From NCBI GenBank assembly GCA_964020155.1, contig OZ026566.1, positions 2,060,289-2,124,288 on the forward strand: a stretch of 64,000 nucleotides of DNA, given 5' to 3'. Below the pieces are notes generated by a model. That model saw nothing but the letters and a program-made list of their open reading frames with translations. It had not been told where the DNA came from and searched no databases. A program made the translations under genes and the position numbers. This document shows, in pieces, positions 32,901 through 45,400 of the stretch (position 1 is the first letter of the stretch; every line of letters begins with the position of its first letter). Origin of the DNA: Chondrilla cf. caribensis. Taxonomy: Eukaryota > Porifera > Demospongiae > Chondrillida > Chondrillidae.

Positions 32901-35069
32901 ATTTGTCTTTATAGTGTAGTCACTGTGTTATCATACGTACAATGTATACACTACAAAGGTTGTGACAGTACACACATTGCACAGTTATCTGCTGTTGATG
33001 TTGGATTGTTTGATCTGATCACATGGTCTATTCATTTGATCATTCTATTCCAGCCACCCTTATCTTGTTTCTTTAGTTTGTGTGTAAATCAACCCTGTAG
33101 CTTTGTTTACTTTTAATGTTTTATTTATGATCATATCCATTGCATTGTGTAGGGAATTTGGATAAAGCACGTGATGTGATGAAAGCTGCTATTGCCTCAA
33201 TTGAAAAAAGCGAACTTACTGATCACAACTTGGTTAAGGTAGGGTCTAAAGGTTTAATTGTATCCATTGTATGGGCATTTCAATTGTACTTTAAAGACCC
33301 CACTATGAGTGTAATATATCTAGTATACCAGGTGTATATTTACCGAGCGGTTTATACTGCTAGGTTATCTGTTTCCGTCGCATAGGGGTGCCCAGAGTTG
33401 GCGCCCACTCATTTGATTAATTTCCGGGTTGAAAATTTCTAGATTTTGTCCCATTTGTACTTTCTTTCGCTGAGAGTTTCAAAGTGCTCGTGAACGAAAT
33501 TCGATATTGGTCGATGCTGATGTGAGCGGGCATCGGCGTGCTACTGAATAAGCAACAAACGTTTGTACAGACAACCTGGAGTTTGCGCACCGCGTAAGAA
33601 AAGGCAACTCACATTTCTTTCCTTCACGGTGGCACTCTTCTCGCTATGCGATTACCAGACCTCTTAAAACGTGAACAAGCAAGTTAGCAAAAAATTTTGC
33701 ATAACGATTTTTGACTTCCCTTTCGATGTAAGTAGGGTATGCCGTAATGTCGTTCGGGACCTAGAATTGGCCGGCCATGATGGCGTCCATCTTGTCAGCC
33801 ATTTGCAAATAACATATGAGTCATGGCATTTGCTTGTGGGTATGCGCGTGACTGTTTTCTTTTTTCTTTTTCTTTTTTTTTCTTTTGAAAGCTACCTAAT
33901 ATTACAATGCAATTGTTCAAGTAAATACAAGTATGTATACGTAAACTAGCCCATACTTTTCTTCCAAAGTGAGGTTCTGCACAAGTGCACACCTAGTATT
34001 ATACTTGGATTTGTCCAATTAATTGTCTATTTGCACATTCACTACAATGGTGTTTGTTCCAATCAGCTCCATTTGTTGTTCCAATCTGCGGAATAGACCC
34101 TGTCTACAATACTTTGTGTTCTGTACATTGTACTATTTCAGTGGTAATCTTCATTAAAACTGAAAATTAGCAAAACGAATCTTACAAGGCATGCTAGAAG
34201 ATATTTTCAGGTTAATCAACCATTGTGCAAAAGAAAAGCACCACAATTCACTCTACTTTGTCAATTGGAAATATCCCACGAATTTGTTTGTAGTGAGAAG
34301 GATAGAATATTGATAGGAGAATAGGTTCATGAAGGTTCACCAGGGTGTCAACTTTGTTCTCTAGTCAGTTGTTATCATAGATTTGGGTCGAAAGACATTT
34401 GTTCTGTTCTGACTCCTTTTCGAAGTGAAAGCATAGCCATTTTAGCAATTCTTAGTTGATTTCTGTAATTTTTGTCTACTCTAGGCTACAATACTCAGCT
34501 GGGCTCTTGTGGTATATAGCTAACTGTTGTTTTCCTGCACCTCAGACCTGGAGGTGGTATAACTGTTAATATAACTTATTGTATGTTGAGCTGATATAGT
34601 CGAATTGGTTGGTAATGAGTATGTTTATCTCTTGTAGTATTTGCTAGCGGACATGAAGGATATTCTTGAATCTTATAGCTCACAGGCAGCCTATGCAGGA
34701 TTTGGTTCTAAGAAGATGGCTAATGTGTACGTTTTCTCAATGTCTTGGGTATTATAGATGTGTGATTGTACCTTTAATGCATTGTGTTTTTATGAATTGT
34801 CTTTCAACCCATAGTAACATGTGTATGTGTGCGTATGTGTTCGTGGGGATTACTCTCAATTGTCAACCTTTTTTACTTTTGTCAACTAGTAGAATACATA
34901 TGACAGTACTCAACTATGTGTTTGTGATTTAAAATTGAGTTCTGATCCACTGGTGTTGTGCACCTGTAGGTATCAGAGCAACATGCAGCAAAGGAGTCAG
35001 ACCAGTGGAGCTAGTGCCTATGAGACTAGATCAAAAGTGGCATCTAAAGCAGCCTTCAGGAAGATATGA
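26990..35069 (+). CDS. VWA-domain protein with C-terminal helical VWA-associated region
   Basis: Eleven exons join in phase: 26990-27221, 27731-27892, 28774-28985, 29681-29896, 30004-30126, 30198-30343, 30416-30606, 32773-32865, 33153-33238, 34638-34726 and 34970-35069. The product is about 549 aa. A von Willebrand A domain with intact MIDAS (DRSGSMSG near residue 55; later TSTA and LLLTDGQ) is followed by a beta-rich segment (CVVQLGDLQSEEERDVVLEL). A helical end follows (SVLVQKIRISALRSLKEARE, LDKARDVMKAAIASIEK, YLLADMKDILES). This layout resembles inter-alpha-trypsin-like and plant/Dictyostelium VWA proteins with a VWA-associated C-terminal domain. No signal peptide is seen, so it is probably cytoplasmic. 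Exon 4 puts a Q-rich and PPPP-rich insert of about 70 residues inside the VWA domain. Function is unknown. Confidence 0.85.
28274..28739. mobile_element. pogo-type MITE in VWA intron 2
   Basis: The 466-bp element has termini CAGTCGACTCTGGATATAAC and, at the right, GTTATAAGTGGATTCAACTG. These inverted ends of about 26 bp have several mismatches and a TA on each side (28272-28273, 28740-28741). A copy of the gatggccgatt family lies inside it at 28430-28545. Confidence 0.75.
28430..28545 (+). repeat. Partial copy of the gatggccgatt dispersed family, nested
   Basis: aaaagatggctgatttcgaa, then gggctacaattcgtgcgc, then agcgaaggttctcctaaac. These follow the order of the 11283-11858 copies but are more diverged, and the GC-rich 3' core is missing. 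Confidence 0.7.
29199..29285. repeat. Interstitial telomere-like (TTAGGG)n tract
   Basis: About 85 bp of ggttagggttaggatttgg-type repeats, with perfect TTAGGG units mixed with one-base variants. It lies in the intron between VWA exons 3 and 4. Confidence 0.9.
29308..29340. repeat. Near-perfect palindrome beside the telomere-like tract
   Basis: aaaaccagtccg followed by ca and cggactggtttt forms 12-bp arms. Similar accagtcc/ggtcccgggg pieces follow up to 29385. Together with the telomere-like tract it looks like one composite repeat element. Confidence 0.7.
29725..29876 (+). repeat. Coding CAA/CAG and proline repeat in VWA exon 4
   Basis: Three rounds of a glutamine run followed by a VPPPPAL-type segment, in frame with the VWA gene. 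The caacaa runs also open long frames in other phases, which are artefacts. Confidence 0.9.
30978..31444. mobile_element. piggyBac-type MITE (TTAA target)
   Basis: The 467-bp element is bounded by TTAA at 30974-30977 and 31445-31448. It has inverted ends CCCTTAAACGTTTGCG / TATAAATGTTTAAGGG, and an inner perfect palindrome agccagatatctggc near both ends (about 31019 and 31412). TTAA duplication and CCC start are piggyBac hallmarks. A minus frame of 87 codons inside it has no recognisable domain. Confidence 0.8.
31574..32194. mobile_element. MITE with long (about 65-bp) inverted ends
   Basis: The left end reads CAAGTGTATAGAGGTTATG.. and later tcattgagtggcaagaaa. The right end is its inverted counterpart (tttcttgccactcaatga.. 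cataacctctatacttg). The superfamily is not obvious, and no clear target duplication could be fixed by eye. Confidence 0.75.
33370..33990. other. VWA intron with polypyrimidine tract
   Basis: Includes a gcccactcatttgattaat-type AT/GC mosaic not present in the pseudogene copy at 16.9-17 kb, so it was probably inserted after the duplication. It also has a long T-rich (ttttctttttcttttt) run near 33855-33890. No gene is recognised. Confidence 0.4.
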
Positions 35070-35617
35070 GATGGCCATTTCAGCATGTTATGGATTTGGC
35101 AAGGCTATGTATTATAATTAATTATAATTGGTGATTATTATTACTTTTGTATTGAATTTATTTACTGCCTATCATAAAACAAACATACTTTTACGTATAA
35201 TACACCATTATAGCAAATTTCAGTAATAGTTGTTATTATACATTGTAGTTGCTGATTCTTCAGATGTTCAAAAAATAGTATGCCAGGAAGTATACAGAAA
35301 GGGCTTATAATACTATGTATCTTACAGACGTCTATTCTATAGATATCGACCATAATATCATTATTCATTGCTATTGGAGTCGCACTGGTTGACCTTATTT
35401 TGGTGCTATGAATATAATTATGTATATTGATACTGTGCTTGCACCACACTCCTCATTCCCCCCTACGCAAACAGCGAGGCGACCTTGACATTGCATTGCC
35501 ATTTGAGGATATCTGTCGATAGTTCGAATTCATTCTGCCAGCAAGTTGGGTTGTTCGCTGTATGTCGTGTCGTAGTATGACAGTTGGCTGGCGTTAGCTT
35601 AACAACTAGCAGCTGCC

Positions 35618-38600
35618 ATGGAGCGATTCGTACAGAATCTCTTAGATCATCAAAGTGCAACTCGTAGACCAAGGGTTAATACTAGCGGTAAGCCGCATTA
35701 TTTAAGGCAGTCCAGCTTTGAGCTCCAGAATCGTAAACCAGTTCCTTCAAGACGAGGCAGCAGTGATCTAATCGAAGAGCAAGCATGTTTCCTTGGCGAA
35801 CAAGATACCGATGATGAACAAGATGGCGAAAAACAAGTAGCTATAGTTTCCGAGTCTACTCCCTCCGATACATCTGTAACTGACCTGTCTACATCTGGCT
35901 TTTCTGATCAAGGATCAAAGGACAAACCTGATTATCAATTACGTAAGCCAAGAATAATACTTTCAGTCTGTAAAGTTTAACATGAATACAATATACAAAT
36001 TTTACTGCCTGTGGCTGTTTGTATATTATTGAAAACGTGCTGTTTTATCTATTTCTATGCACATCCAAGTCTTCCATATCATAGCTACACAAGAGTATTG
36101 TCTATTATTTTTGTCAATTGCACTTTGCAACTGCATGAGTTTCTGTCAGGAATTAAGAGGTACCAAACAGGTTGACACATTTCTGTCCCGCTTGCTAAGT
36201 TGAACAGATGTACTTATACTAAGTAGAAAGGCCACTTGATTAATGATGAAGATTCACAGGTTATACTATGAACTATACCATACCTAACTAAAATAAGGGC
36301 AATGCTCAAGCCTTGTACTAGTCTGGCACGCTAGACCATCCCATGCACATGTGCCCAGAGGCAGAAAGGGAAGGGACAGTCTAGCGGCAATACCTTTTTA
36401 ACACCTTTTCTGACCAAAACATTTAGTCAATGCTCAAATCTTCCTTCGTGTTCCTTCTCACTCTGGACAGGATTTTTTACAATCAAATATCATACTTTGA
36501 CCACATTTATATCTATTTGGTCTCGACCTAAAAGAGCATTACACTCTATGAATGCACATTATACCGAAGTAAAGTGTTTCACTTCAGACTCTGGCTGAAC
36601 TGCTGCATGCATACATACCGCAACTTCTATTATAATTGCACCCATGTAAAACCTACTGCACTGTGACGTTGTCCTGGAGCATAGTTGAATACTGTCCTGT
36701 ACTTGTTTGGTGAATTGTTTGCCATCACATGTACATATGTATGCTGCCATAAATATTAATACTTGGTACTGTTATTGCCTACTCTAAGGCTATAACCAAG
36801 TTATACGTAAAGAAAGATGGCTGATTTCGAATGTTGAAAATTAGAAATTTGGCTAGAATTTGTGCGCTGAAGCTTCCTTGAACGTAATAATTTCAGCAAA
36901 GGTTCTTCTGAACCTAAAAAGATGCCCTAGTAATTCGAGTGCGGGGGTGGCAGTCCCACGAGTTTTTGAATTCGTAGTACTTGTTCTAGCCCACTCACAC
37001 AAGCATGCAGTATACTTGTTTGCATGAGCCTACATGTTTTTCTCTTCATTATAGTGGAGTTTGAAGAGGATGGTGCACAGAAGGCAAATCAGAAAATTCA
37101 AATGAGATGTGTTGTGTTCAATGATATTAAACTGCCTAGCAAAATTCGAGGGACAAGAGTTTTCCCATTACACATTGACCATGAAAAGTTGGAAATTGAA
37201 TTTTATGTTGTCTACCCACTCAAAGAATATGAAAAGTGGTCAGATGTGCTTCAGTCTTTTCACGAGGACATGGTAAAGAATGGCAACCTTGTTGGATTCA
37301 TCTTCATCAACTTCCAAGACAACTTGATTTTGTCTAGAGAATTCTTCGGCGGAGAAATACTGCATGATACATTCGTGTGTATGGTGAGCCATAGCCAGTA
37401 CCACAGAGTCATGTCTACCATAGGAGATGGTGCAAGACCTATACGCGTCCGAACAGTCTCGGCATTCATGGATTCCCATCCACATGAAGTATCTGATAGT
37501 AAGTATAGCTTTGAATTGAGTTCAATGTTGTACGCGACTGGAGTGAATTTTTCTTAATTCCATAAAATTTGAATGAATATTTGAGATTAGGGATGTGGTG
37601 ATTTTCTGTATTCTCCTACTATAGCTCTACAAAAGGACCTCGTGCTCTCACTTGATGACTACTTTAGCCAGGTTGATCGTCAAGGTGTGAATTCGGAGAC
37701 GTATACAATGATCTTTTCATTTTTTGATCAAAGGTTTAAGGTGAGTTCACTATGTTTTCAATGATCAAAATTAATGCTAAGAACGAATGCACATATTGCT
37801 AAGTTCAAATGAGGTTAATTTTATTAGTTTCTATGGCTGCCAACCAGTAAAAGGGTCCAATCAAGGTCACCCGCACAAGGCCAAATATTAAAATATTAAG
37901 TCATGTGAATTTCTTGGATGCAAATCATTTATTGATCGAATGCGTCTGCACCAAATAATCCCAAGTGAGAGCAGACCCTAGCATTTAACTGAACAACAAT
38001 CACAGACAATGGTTAGCTGTCATTGGTAAGGAATCAGTTGAAAGAGCACTCACTTTTCAATTCCTCCTGTCAAGAATAATCTCCACCTTGAAGCCATCCA
38101 GGAAACAATTTTCAATTTTTCTGTATATATAAAGATTCATGATGTTTGTTGTTGAAGAGTAGGCTTCATTGATCCCTTATTGGGGACATTGAAATGAGAA
38201 GTAATGCTGTGTCCATTTTCTTGACTTTTTTCTATTGGCAATATACTCCTGGATGTGAATATATCATGGGATGGTGTCAATTATCCTATCATCACCCCTG
38301 TAACTTCCAGATGCATGTTATGACCCTTCAAACAATGCCTTAGAAAGTGGGAGACAAATTAGTTATCACCCACTCAGAGGCTTACATAAACAACTAGTTC
38401 CCTTGAGCATGATATCATGTGTTGATGTATGCATTATAAATTGCGAATCATTTATTGTATAATGGTAGTGACATTTTGAATACCCTACTAGAGCCACATA
38501 CATCATTACGTATCTCATAGTCAAACTTCCAACTTTGAAAGATCTCAATTGCAGTTGCTTTAATTTAATATGTTTTTTTCATCTTTTTAGTGCAAAAATT

Positions 38601-39427
38601 TAAGCAGTCGGAAATCAGACCTCCTAGTTGTAAACAAGCATTTGAAGAGGACAAAATTTCAACTACCCCACTTCCTTCTCCATGCGAGCTTAGTATATTT
38701 GATGAACAGGTAAGTATGCCCTGTATTGAGTTGAAGTACACAACAAGATAGATGTTTTTAGTGCATGGACATTCACAAGTACTTGTATGAGTGGAAAATT
38801 ACTCATGTTTTGTTAACATGTGTGGTGTATGGTCAATTACATATACTGTAGCACCTATTATCTGGTGTGAAACTGAATGAAAGGTACGAATTATTATTCA
38901 ATCTGTATGAAATTGTGCTGTATAATGCCACACATATGAACCCATGACTGATGCCAAGGATGATTTTGAGATATCGAAAGTTCTTTTACTTTGACACATA
39001 GTTTGAATCACAAAGAGGTTCAAACGTAGCAGAATATGTTCTTTTAACAATTGACCATAGTTATTAACTCTTACTTGATTGATTTCACTCTATCAATGAA
39101 CTTTGCATGTGCACTAAATTATTCCTATTAACAGTCCAATTTAATGCTTTCAACAAACAGGAAATCAAATAATAGTACTGATATGGTGAATGTATGCAAC
39201 CAGAGACATGTTATGTTTATGTGTTTTGTGATCTACCACTCCAGACATGACTATGGACGTAACAATCAACTTACTAAACTGGTACAAAGCTGTACAAGAA
39301 GACTATTCCGCTGTCTTTATTATGAACTGGCTGAAAGGTCTCAGGATATTGTTGACATTGTCAATAGTCATTTGTTATAGTGAGTGCAAAAGAAATGCCA
39401 GCATTTTTTGTGCCCGATGGATGCATA

Positions 39428-39465
<38 letters not shown>

Positions 39466-42400
39466 ATACTTTTTACAGTGATGACCGGAAGGTTATGGAC
39501 GAAGATACTGAAAAGCCGTTCTTTCAGCTGCTTGGTGATGTCTGCAAAGATATGTTGAGAGTTCAATTCAACAATCCATGTTTTGGCTTGAAAATCATGT
39601 GGAGTAAGTAGTAGAACCATGAAAAATGACTCCATATGACTTCATTAATTTCATCCTTTCATGCATATTCTAAGGCGATAGCATTTTGTTGATCTCATTT
39701 CTATTATTTATGATGCTTGATGCATTATGGTGAAGTTGCTTTAAAGAGCTTGTCTGCTATTAATAAAGGGTTTTTGTAAAGTGGGCTGGTCTGCAGGTGC
39801 CATTTTATGGAAAGAATACTGTCAGTACATTACATGATGATTCCAAATGATGCTGTGATTGGACATGAGATGCATACATTAATTTTGTATATGTGACCGT
39901 CCACGCGAAAAGGGTCATATTCGCGCTATGTAAACATTTGAGTACGGAGGTGATAAAGAAATTTCGTGCGCTTTCGTCGAATTTGCGGTTATAGGTTAAT
40001 ATTGTTCAAAATATAGTTTTCTAACCTTTCTTGGTGTGACCGTCACGAATTGGATTGTTTTGTGCGAAAAATTTCGAATTTTCAAAATACGTACTACCGG
40101 AAATACGCCATGTTTATAGTAATACGGAGCTATGAATGTCATTAGAGTTCGCATTGACACACTGTTCGTGTCATGTGGCAGCTAGTATACGGAATCATGC
40201 AAGAAAACGGAAGTTGCTTGTTTTCTCGAATGCGTAGCTCTCAAACTTATCCATTATAAGTGCCGTAACTTAAGAACGGAAACAGATATGAAGGCGCCGC
40301 TTGCACTATTTGACGTAGCTATGTCCAAGCTTTCAAATGATATCAGATGCACGAATATGACCCTTTTCGCGTGGACAGTCACATATTAAAGATTGAAATT
40401 GTAGTAGAACCTACCGTACAGTTTGCACATGTTCACTGCTGCAATTATTAATGTATACTGCATATCCATTAAGATTTAATTAAAATGTGGCAACTTTGGG
40501 ATCATCATGTACTTGAATGTCTTGTTATGTCATGTAATTGTTATTGTGTTAAGCAATAATAAAGCAATGGAAGACAAATCATATTATATGCTTGTAAGTG
40601 TAATTAATGAAATCTCTTTTGTTGCAGTTTCCCTATATAAGGTATTCATGTTGCGTCATGGATTAGCTGTTGAAAATCTCAAGACAACTGATTTGGATGT
40701 TTCTGCATTTCGCCATGTATGTATAAGGATACTTGTGTGAATTTGAAAGTCTGCAACTGTGCAATATCTATATTTACATAGCCATGTACACGGGACCATA
40801 TTTCCATTGCAGTTTCAGAAGGCTAAATTGTTACCCATAGAAAGTGCTTCAATAATTTATGCTTTGGATTTGGGACAATGCTTGAAGCTTCCTGACACAC
40901 TGCAGGTTAAAGGTGATAACCTCGGAGTGGTAATCACCGAATTCTGGGAAGTGAGCAGTTTGAAAGATATCCAGTAAGTGGAGTTTAGTTAACTGACTGT
41001 GTGACTTGTACACCTAGCATTTATGTTGATGTTGTCACTGGATTAACCCATTTTATTGATTAATTGATATTGGTTCATATCAGTCCCATTTATATTATAG
41101 TAATCTGCAACTTGGAGCAATTTTGTAAAATTGTATAAAACGGAACAATTGTAACTAAAACAGTTCAAAGGCAATTTACACGTGAACAATTTAATTCCGT
41201 TTCCATGTCTTTCTTCCAAAATAATACTGAAGTTTCAAATTGAAAGAAAGGAAACTATTCATGGTTTACATCCATCCATTTCTGTTTCTGTTATTGATTA
41301 TTGTTTGTGATTGAAAGGTCAACTGACACCTGAATATCTTACATAGTAATCTTTAATAGTAGTAGAAATGATTTTATCAATTTCAAGCTTTAGAAAGTTC
41401 ATTTTTGTTCCCATGCTGGTGGACACTAGGAGTATGCATGCAAGTTTGGTGTTAAGTATTACACAAAGTGTTTCACTGTCTGATTTCCACACAGGGATGT
41501 ATTTGAGGTACTGGGACCTTACCTGCAGGCACACCCTGACTTCTTCATTAGTTTTTTTCTGACTGTAACCTGCCGTGAAGTCATATGCCTAAACATTGAT
41601 GCTGTAAATGAACCAGAGCAAAAGAGACCACTGTCTATACTCCCTATGGAGGCAAGTCCACATTGATACTGATGATATGGTTTGACATTGTTCTATTTGT
41701 AATCATAATTATCACTACATACATGATGAGGGCGATGAGACGGATCATTCCCTGATTTTACCTAGTTTATTGTTCTATCAAAGAAATTACTGTATGATAT
41801 ATTATTTGTTTCCTCATAATCATGTGTAGTTTAAAATCTCCCATGAAGCCAGCCTTAGATATCATAGCTCCAACTTATAGGAGCTTAATTGATATTTCAC
41901 ATGAACAAATACAAGGCTGTTCAAAACTATTTGAAAAGTTGTTCTGAATGAGGAAACCTTTTTGATATTGCCGTCGTAAACAATGGTATATGAATATATT
42001 TTGTTGTGACTGTGCCTTTGAAATATCTCCACTCTATACATAAAGTTACTTCAATATTGTGCATGGTACTGTGTATCAACTCCACTAGACCAATGTGTTT
42101 TAAGTGTGATCTATGTTACTATATTTTAGGTAGCTGATTTCATCAGAGGTTTGACTAAATTGGTTTTGATGGCCAATGACTCTCATGATGAGCTGAGTCG
42201 TCCACTTATGTCGTGGTGGGATTGCATTGTGAAGGCTATTCTCTTTGAGCACCCAAGGGATACAGTGCTGTTCTTTAACAGTATCAGTGAACATATTGGT
42301 GGTGTTGGCCCAGTATGTGAAGTAATTCGAGCTGATTTCCACAGCCATGTAAGTATTACGGTAATTGCACATGCTGAACGCAATGAATAAGTGTATATAT

Positions 42401-45400
42401 GTTTGTATCCCAGTGCAAGGTGAGATCATCGCTGTGCATCTATATCCTTGAGACACAGCTGAGGTCCATCAGGCTCTATAGACACCTGCATTGATTGATT
42501 AGCACTTTAGTAATGCATGGCCAAACAACACAGCACAATTCAGCATTAAACCATAAACATGCTAATGAGTAAATCAGCAAAGCAAACATGTCAAAAGTCA
42601 GAAAATATATCCCAGTTTTCTTTAGCAACAAAAGTCGAAAAGTCGTTTCAGTGTTTTCAGCACAGCATCATTTTCTTATAAAATCAAGTGCCTTTTGACA
42701 TTTCTCTTCTTTCTCTTCATTCTTCTCTAATGTGTATATCCACCAATCTACAGACTCATTTAAGATATACTCGTGGACCACTGGTCTACTCCGATTCTGT
42801 TGTGCGATACCAACGTGTAAAACAAAACTTATGCCTATTCTTACAGTTGCTGGGATACAAGTGAGTTGTGCCACCTTTTAGCAGGGCACATGGCTCCGCC
42901 CTCATGGTCTTTATCTGGGTGCCTAGAATAGTAGCCTCTGGCTAAAGGCCTCCCCAGGATAAATAAGCTTTTCTATCCTATCCTATCCTAGCTAATCTGT
43001 AAATTTCCATGTACCCTGCTGAATGATGGTACAGCTATTACATATAATATATTATATGTTTATATATTTGTCTCCTTTTACCATGGTACGGGCTGGGTTT
43101 ACCCAGGGTTTATTGATAATATACTCCTGGATGTGGATGTTTTCAATTAACCCACTATCTATCCACCCACTACCATTACAACTTCAAAAACACATTTTGA
43201 ACTTTTTGTACAATATCTCGACAAATTGGTTATCACCCAATTATGTACTTGCACATCCACCAAAATAGAATTAATTAACCTTGGCTTCACCTTGGTCTTG
43301 TATTCTATTTTCGCTACTATCTCCTTAATAGGGATGGTAATATAATATTGTCAATGACTTTGTGTTTATTATCCATTGCATGTATTATCACCAAATATTC
43401 TGGGTGCCTTGTGTAGTTCAAGACTATCCTGGAAGATAGTCTACCAAGCATGGGGCTTGACACTTTCAGGACTTATTTTAGTGGCATTAAAGAGGAACAA
43501 TTTCCAAGAAAGGTGATGTCATATGGTGTAACTCTCTACTTGTGTTAATCTAAATAAAACACATCTTTATGCAGTTTGTTCGAGTCTTTTTGAAGTCTTT
43601 TCAAGAAAAACTTCCTATTGGTGGTCAAATGTTGTCTTCAACTGAATTCACAGATATTCTAATTGTGTATAATTCAAGGTAAACTTACTCATGTGTATGC
43701 ATAGTAACTACCAAATTATGCATTTGTGTGTTATTCTAATGTACTGCATTGCATAATATTGTACCCTGCATAAAATGAAAAGCTCTCCTGAATAAAAGAA
43801 GCAATCCTTATGAGCTGTTGTGTGTATATTACTGTATTATAGAGTGCAGTAGCACTCTATATTATAGGGAGAGCCTAGAAGAAGATGGCAGCCCTATACC
43901 ACCCACACATTCAACTTGTTAAATCTTGCATAATAAATTAATCAGCATATTGGAGCAATTCGTAGATGTTCTTGGTGGTTATGTTGGACCATAAAATTAA
44001 AAATAGGAAGGAAAAGCATTGTCTAAGTGTCGAAACAATGAACAAGCAAAGTCGCAATTCCTTTTTTATCATTTTATCCAGGGCTACAGCACAATTGCTT
44101 GAAAGTTCGCACTAAGAGTTCCACGGACAAACTCTGTTTTAATGCACAGTGCCTTTTGCTACTTAGGTTTCCATCACAGCATGTTTGTGAAAGTCATTTT
44201 CACCTCACATATTATTGAAACTCACTTATGTAAAGATACCATTTTATATTCTGTGTAACTACAAAACCCAGAGTATATCATTTCATATGGAAAATTTATG
44301 CTTATCATAAGCTGTACCCACTTTCCATGTTACTTAGAACGAAAAATTCATGATAATAATATATTGATGTTACTAGATCAGTTGATCCCTTAAAAAACAT
44401 CCCAATATCAGTAATACAGCTTGGTGCCTTTCGTGGATTTCCCTGCTGCATCCTGCTGATATTGGCATAATTGTACTATATAGCTAAGATGTTGTGTCCC
44501 TTTGCAATGGTGTACCAGTGTTACGGTGTACTCTGCCTGGTTTTGAGAATGTGTCATTCCTTTATCCTTTGTACGTTCTTAAATGTTTTAATTAGGTGGC
44601 ATCGAAGGCTCCCGATTGAAGATCAACAGTGCTTTTGTGACTTTGCCTTGGTAGCTGGAGATAAATATGAAGAAGACCAAAAATTGGACTTCATCCGTGA
44701 TTTGCTGAAATTGAAGCATTTCCCCTTAAATCTCTCATCTGCTATTGATGAAGGAGTTTACAAATCATTCTGTGCAGGACTGCAAAAGTTTGTAATAGTG
44801 AACAAGCTTAAATCAGATATTTGTGGACTTCTCGTAGAAGTGAGTTGGTCAATGTGAATGCGTAATATACTATTTGCACATTTGTAAATGCACAGTTTGT
44901 GATAGATTCATTATTCTTTCAGAGACAATATGTAGGAAATTCTGGGACCGTAGATCTAAAATTGTTCTCTCCTAGTGGCTGTCGGATCTTACGGCACTGT
45001 TCATTCACTGTTCTTTGAGATTCTTCATTATATAGCACTATCCAAGATACTCTAGGGATAATAATAGACCAGTCACATAAGAGTATTAGGGCTTCAAATT
45101 ACACGAAGGTTCGCCTCACACATAGAATATCGTATAGTGGGACATTTTTGCAGGACAAAATTTACGCGGATTTCATGGTTGGCCTAACATCCACGAAAAT
45201 AAAATCTGCAAATTAGGCGTTCTCATTGTTTCATCATGTGATTGTGGCCAGCATCCGCGAAAATTTTATCTGCAAAATTTCATTTTTGGGGCTATCCGCG
45301 AAAATTTGTTCTGTGAAAATTTCTCACTATACGGAACCTGTTAAATAGACGGGTGTTTTGGAAGATATAACTCGTTAACCTATTGTGGTTCAGCGAATTT

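Noticed and set aside
33671..33949. A plus-strand ORF in a VWA intron
   Set aside because: Ends in a T-rich low-complexity run, has no family similarity, and is absent from the duplicate locus.
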